Below, in pieces: positions 63,959-64,000 of a DNA stretch of 64,000 bases. The notes under the pieces are model-generated. The model had not been told where the DNA came from, searched no databases, and worked only from the letters and a program-made list of their open reading frames with translations. This DNA comes from Cristatella mucedo (Eukaryota > Bryozoa > Phylactolaemata > Cristatellidae): positions 604,501 to 668,500 of the forward strand of contig WPIO01000115.1 in assembly GCA_009760855.2 (NCBI GenBank). Direction: 5' to 3'. The translations under genes and the position numbers were made by a program. Numbering within the stretch: the first letter of the stretch is position 1; each line of letters starts with the position of its first letter.

Positions 63959-64000
63959 CTGTAAAAGGGAATTTCTATCGCATCAAAATTTTAGCTGGTC

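Overview
This is animal nuclear DNA. It has spliced genes with GT-AG introns, many retrotransposon copies, microsatellites and no operon-like packing. The gene content (an NCoR/SMRTER corepressor, a tick-like Kunitz inhibitor, a probable group III phospholipase A2-like exon) points to an arthropod, most likely a chelicerate such as a tick. That assignment is an inference from protein style, not a database match.

Layout. (1) About 0.9-18.4 kb, plus strand: the 3' two thirds of a nuclear receptor corepressor gene, in 19 consecutive exons whose phases all agree and which encode about 1,828 residues. It holds a SANT domain, two 'GSI(T/S)QGTP' motifs, two CoRNR-box motifs and a long Ser/Gly/Gln/Pro-rich tail. 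The 5' end lies outside the window and the exact 3' end is uncertain. (2) 18.4-23 kb: probable 3' UTR or flanking DNA with nothing else convincing. (3) 23-30.4 kb: nested transposon relics, comprising a LINE, an old unclassified repeat split by two LTR insertions, an L2-type LINE, and a decayed ZMYM1-like (hAT-related) transposase gene that itself carries LINE and SINE insertions. (4) 31.3-43.3 kb: a CpG-rich tract and a minus-strand secreted-protein gene (signal-peptide exon near 43.1 kb, terminal exon near 36.5 kb). A separate or alternatively spliced exon near 32.6 kb resembles the C-terminal half of group III phospholipase A2. A 650-bp CAG/GAG hexamer-type repeat lies in this region. (5) 44-63.5 kb: a repeat-rich stretch with one nearly intact Ty3/gypsy-type LTR retrotransposon (46,858-51,186, minus strand, 5-bp target duplication GTCAT, LTRs differing at three places) and many L2-clade LINE copies, the longest at 52.3-55.45 kb. 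(6) 63.75-63.96 kb, minus strand: the terminal exon of a Kunitz/BPTI inhibitor gene.

Two L2-type LINE families (called L2A and LINE-B here) dominate the repeats. L2A ends in a conserved stem-like tail (AAAGCGCCTAGAAAGAGATT...GGGCGCTTTATCAAG) followed by (TTA)n. Two tRNA-derived SINEs carry a version of this tail, which suggests that L2A machinery moved them. The most distinctive observations are this SINE/LINE tail sharing, the LTR element whose Gag start lies only 14 nt from its LTR with no recognisable primer-binding site, the decayed ZMYM1-like transposon, and the phase-compatible exons of the minus-strand secreted gene. No CRISPR array, bacterial system or clearly new multi-gene system is visible.
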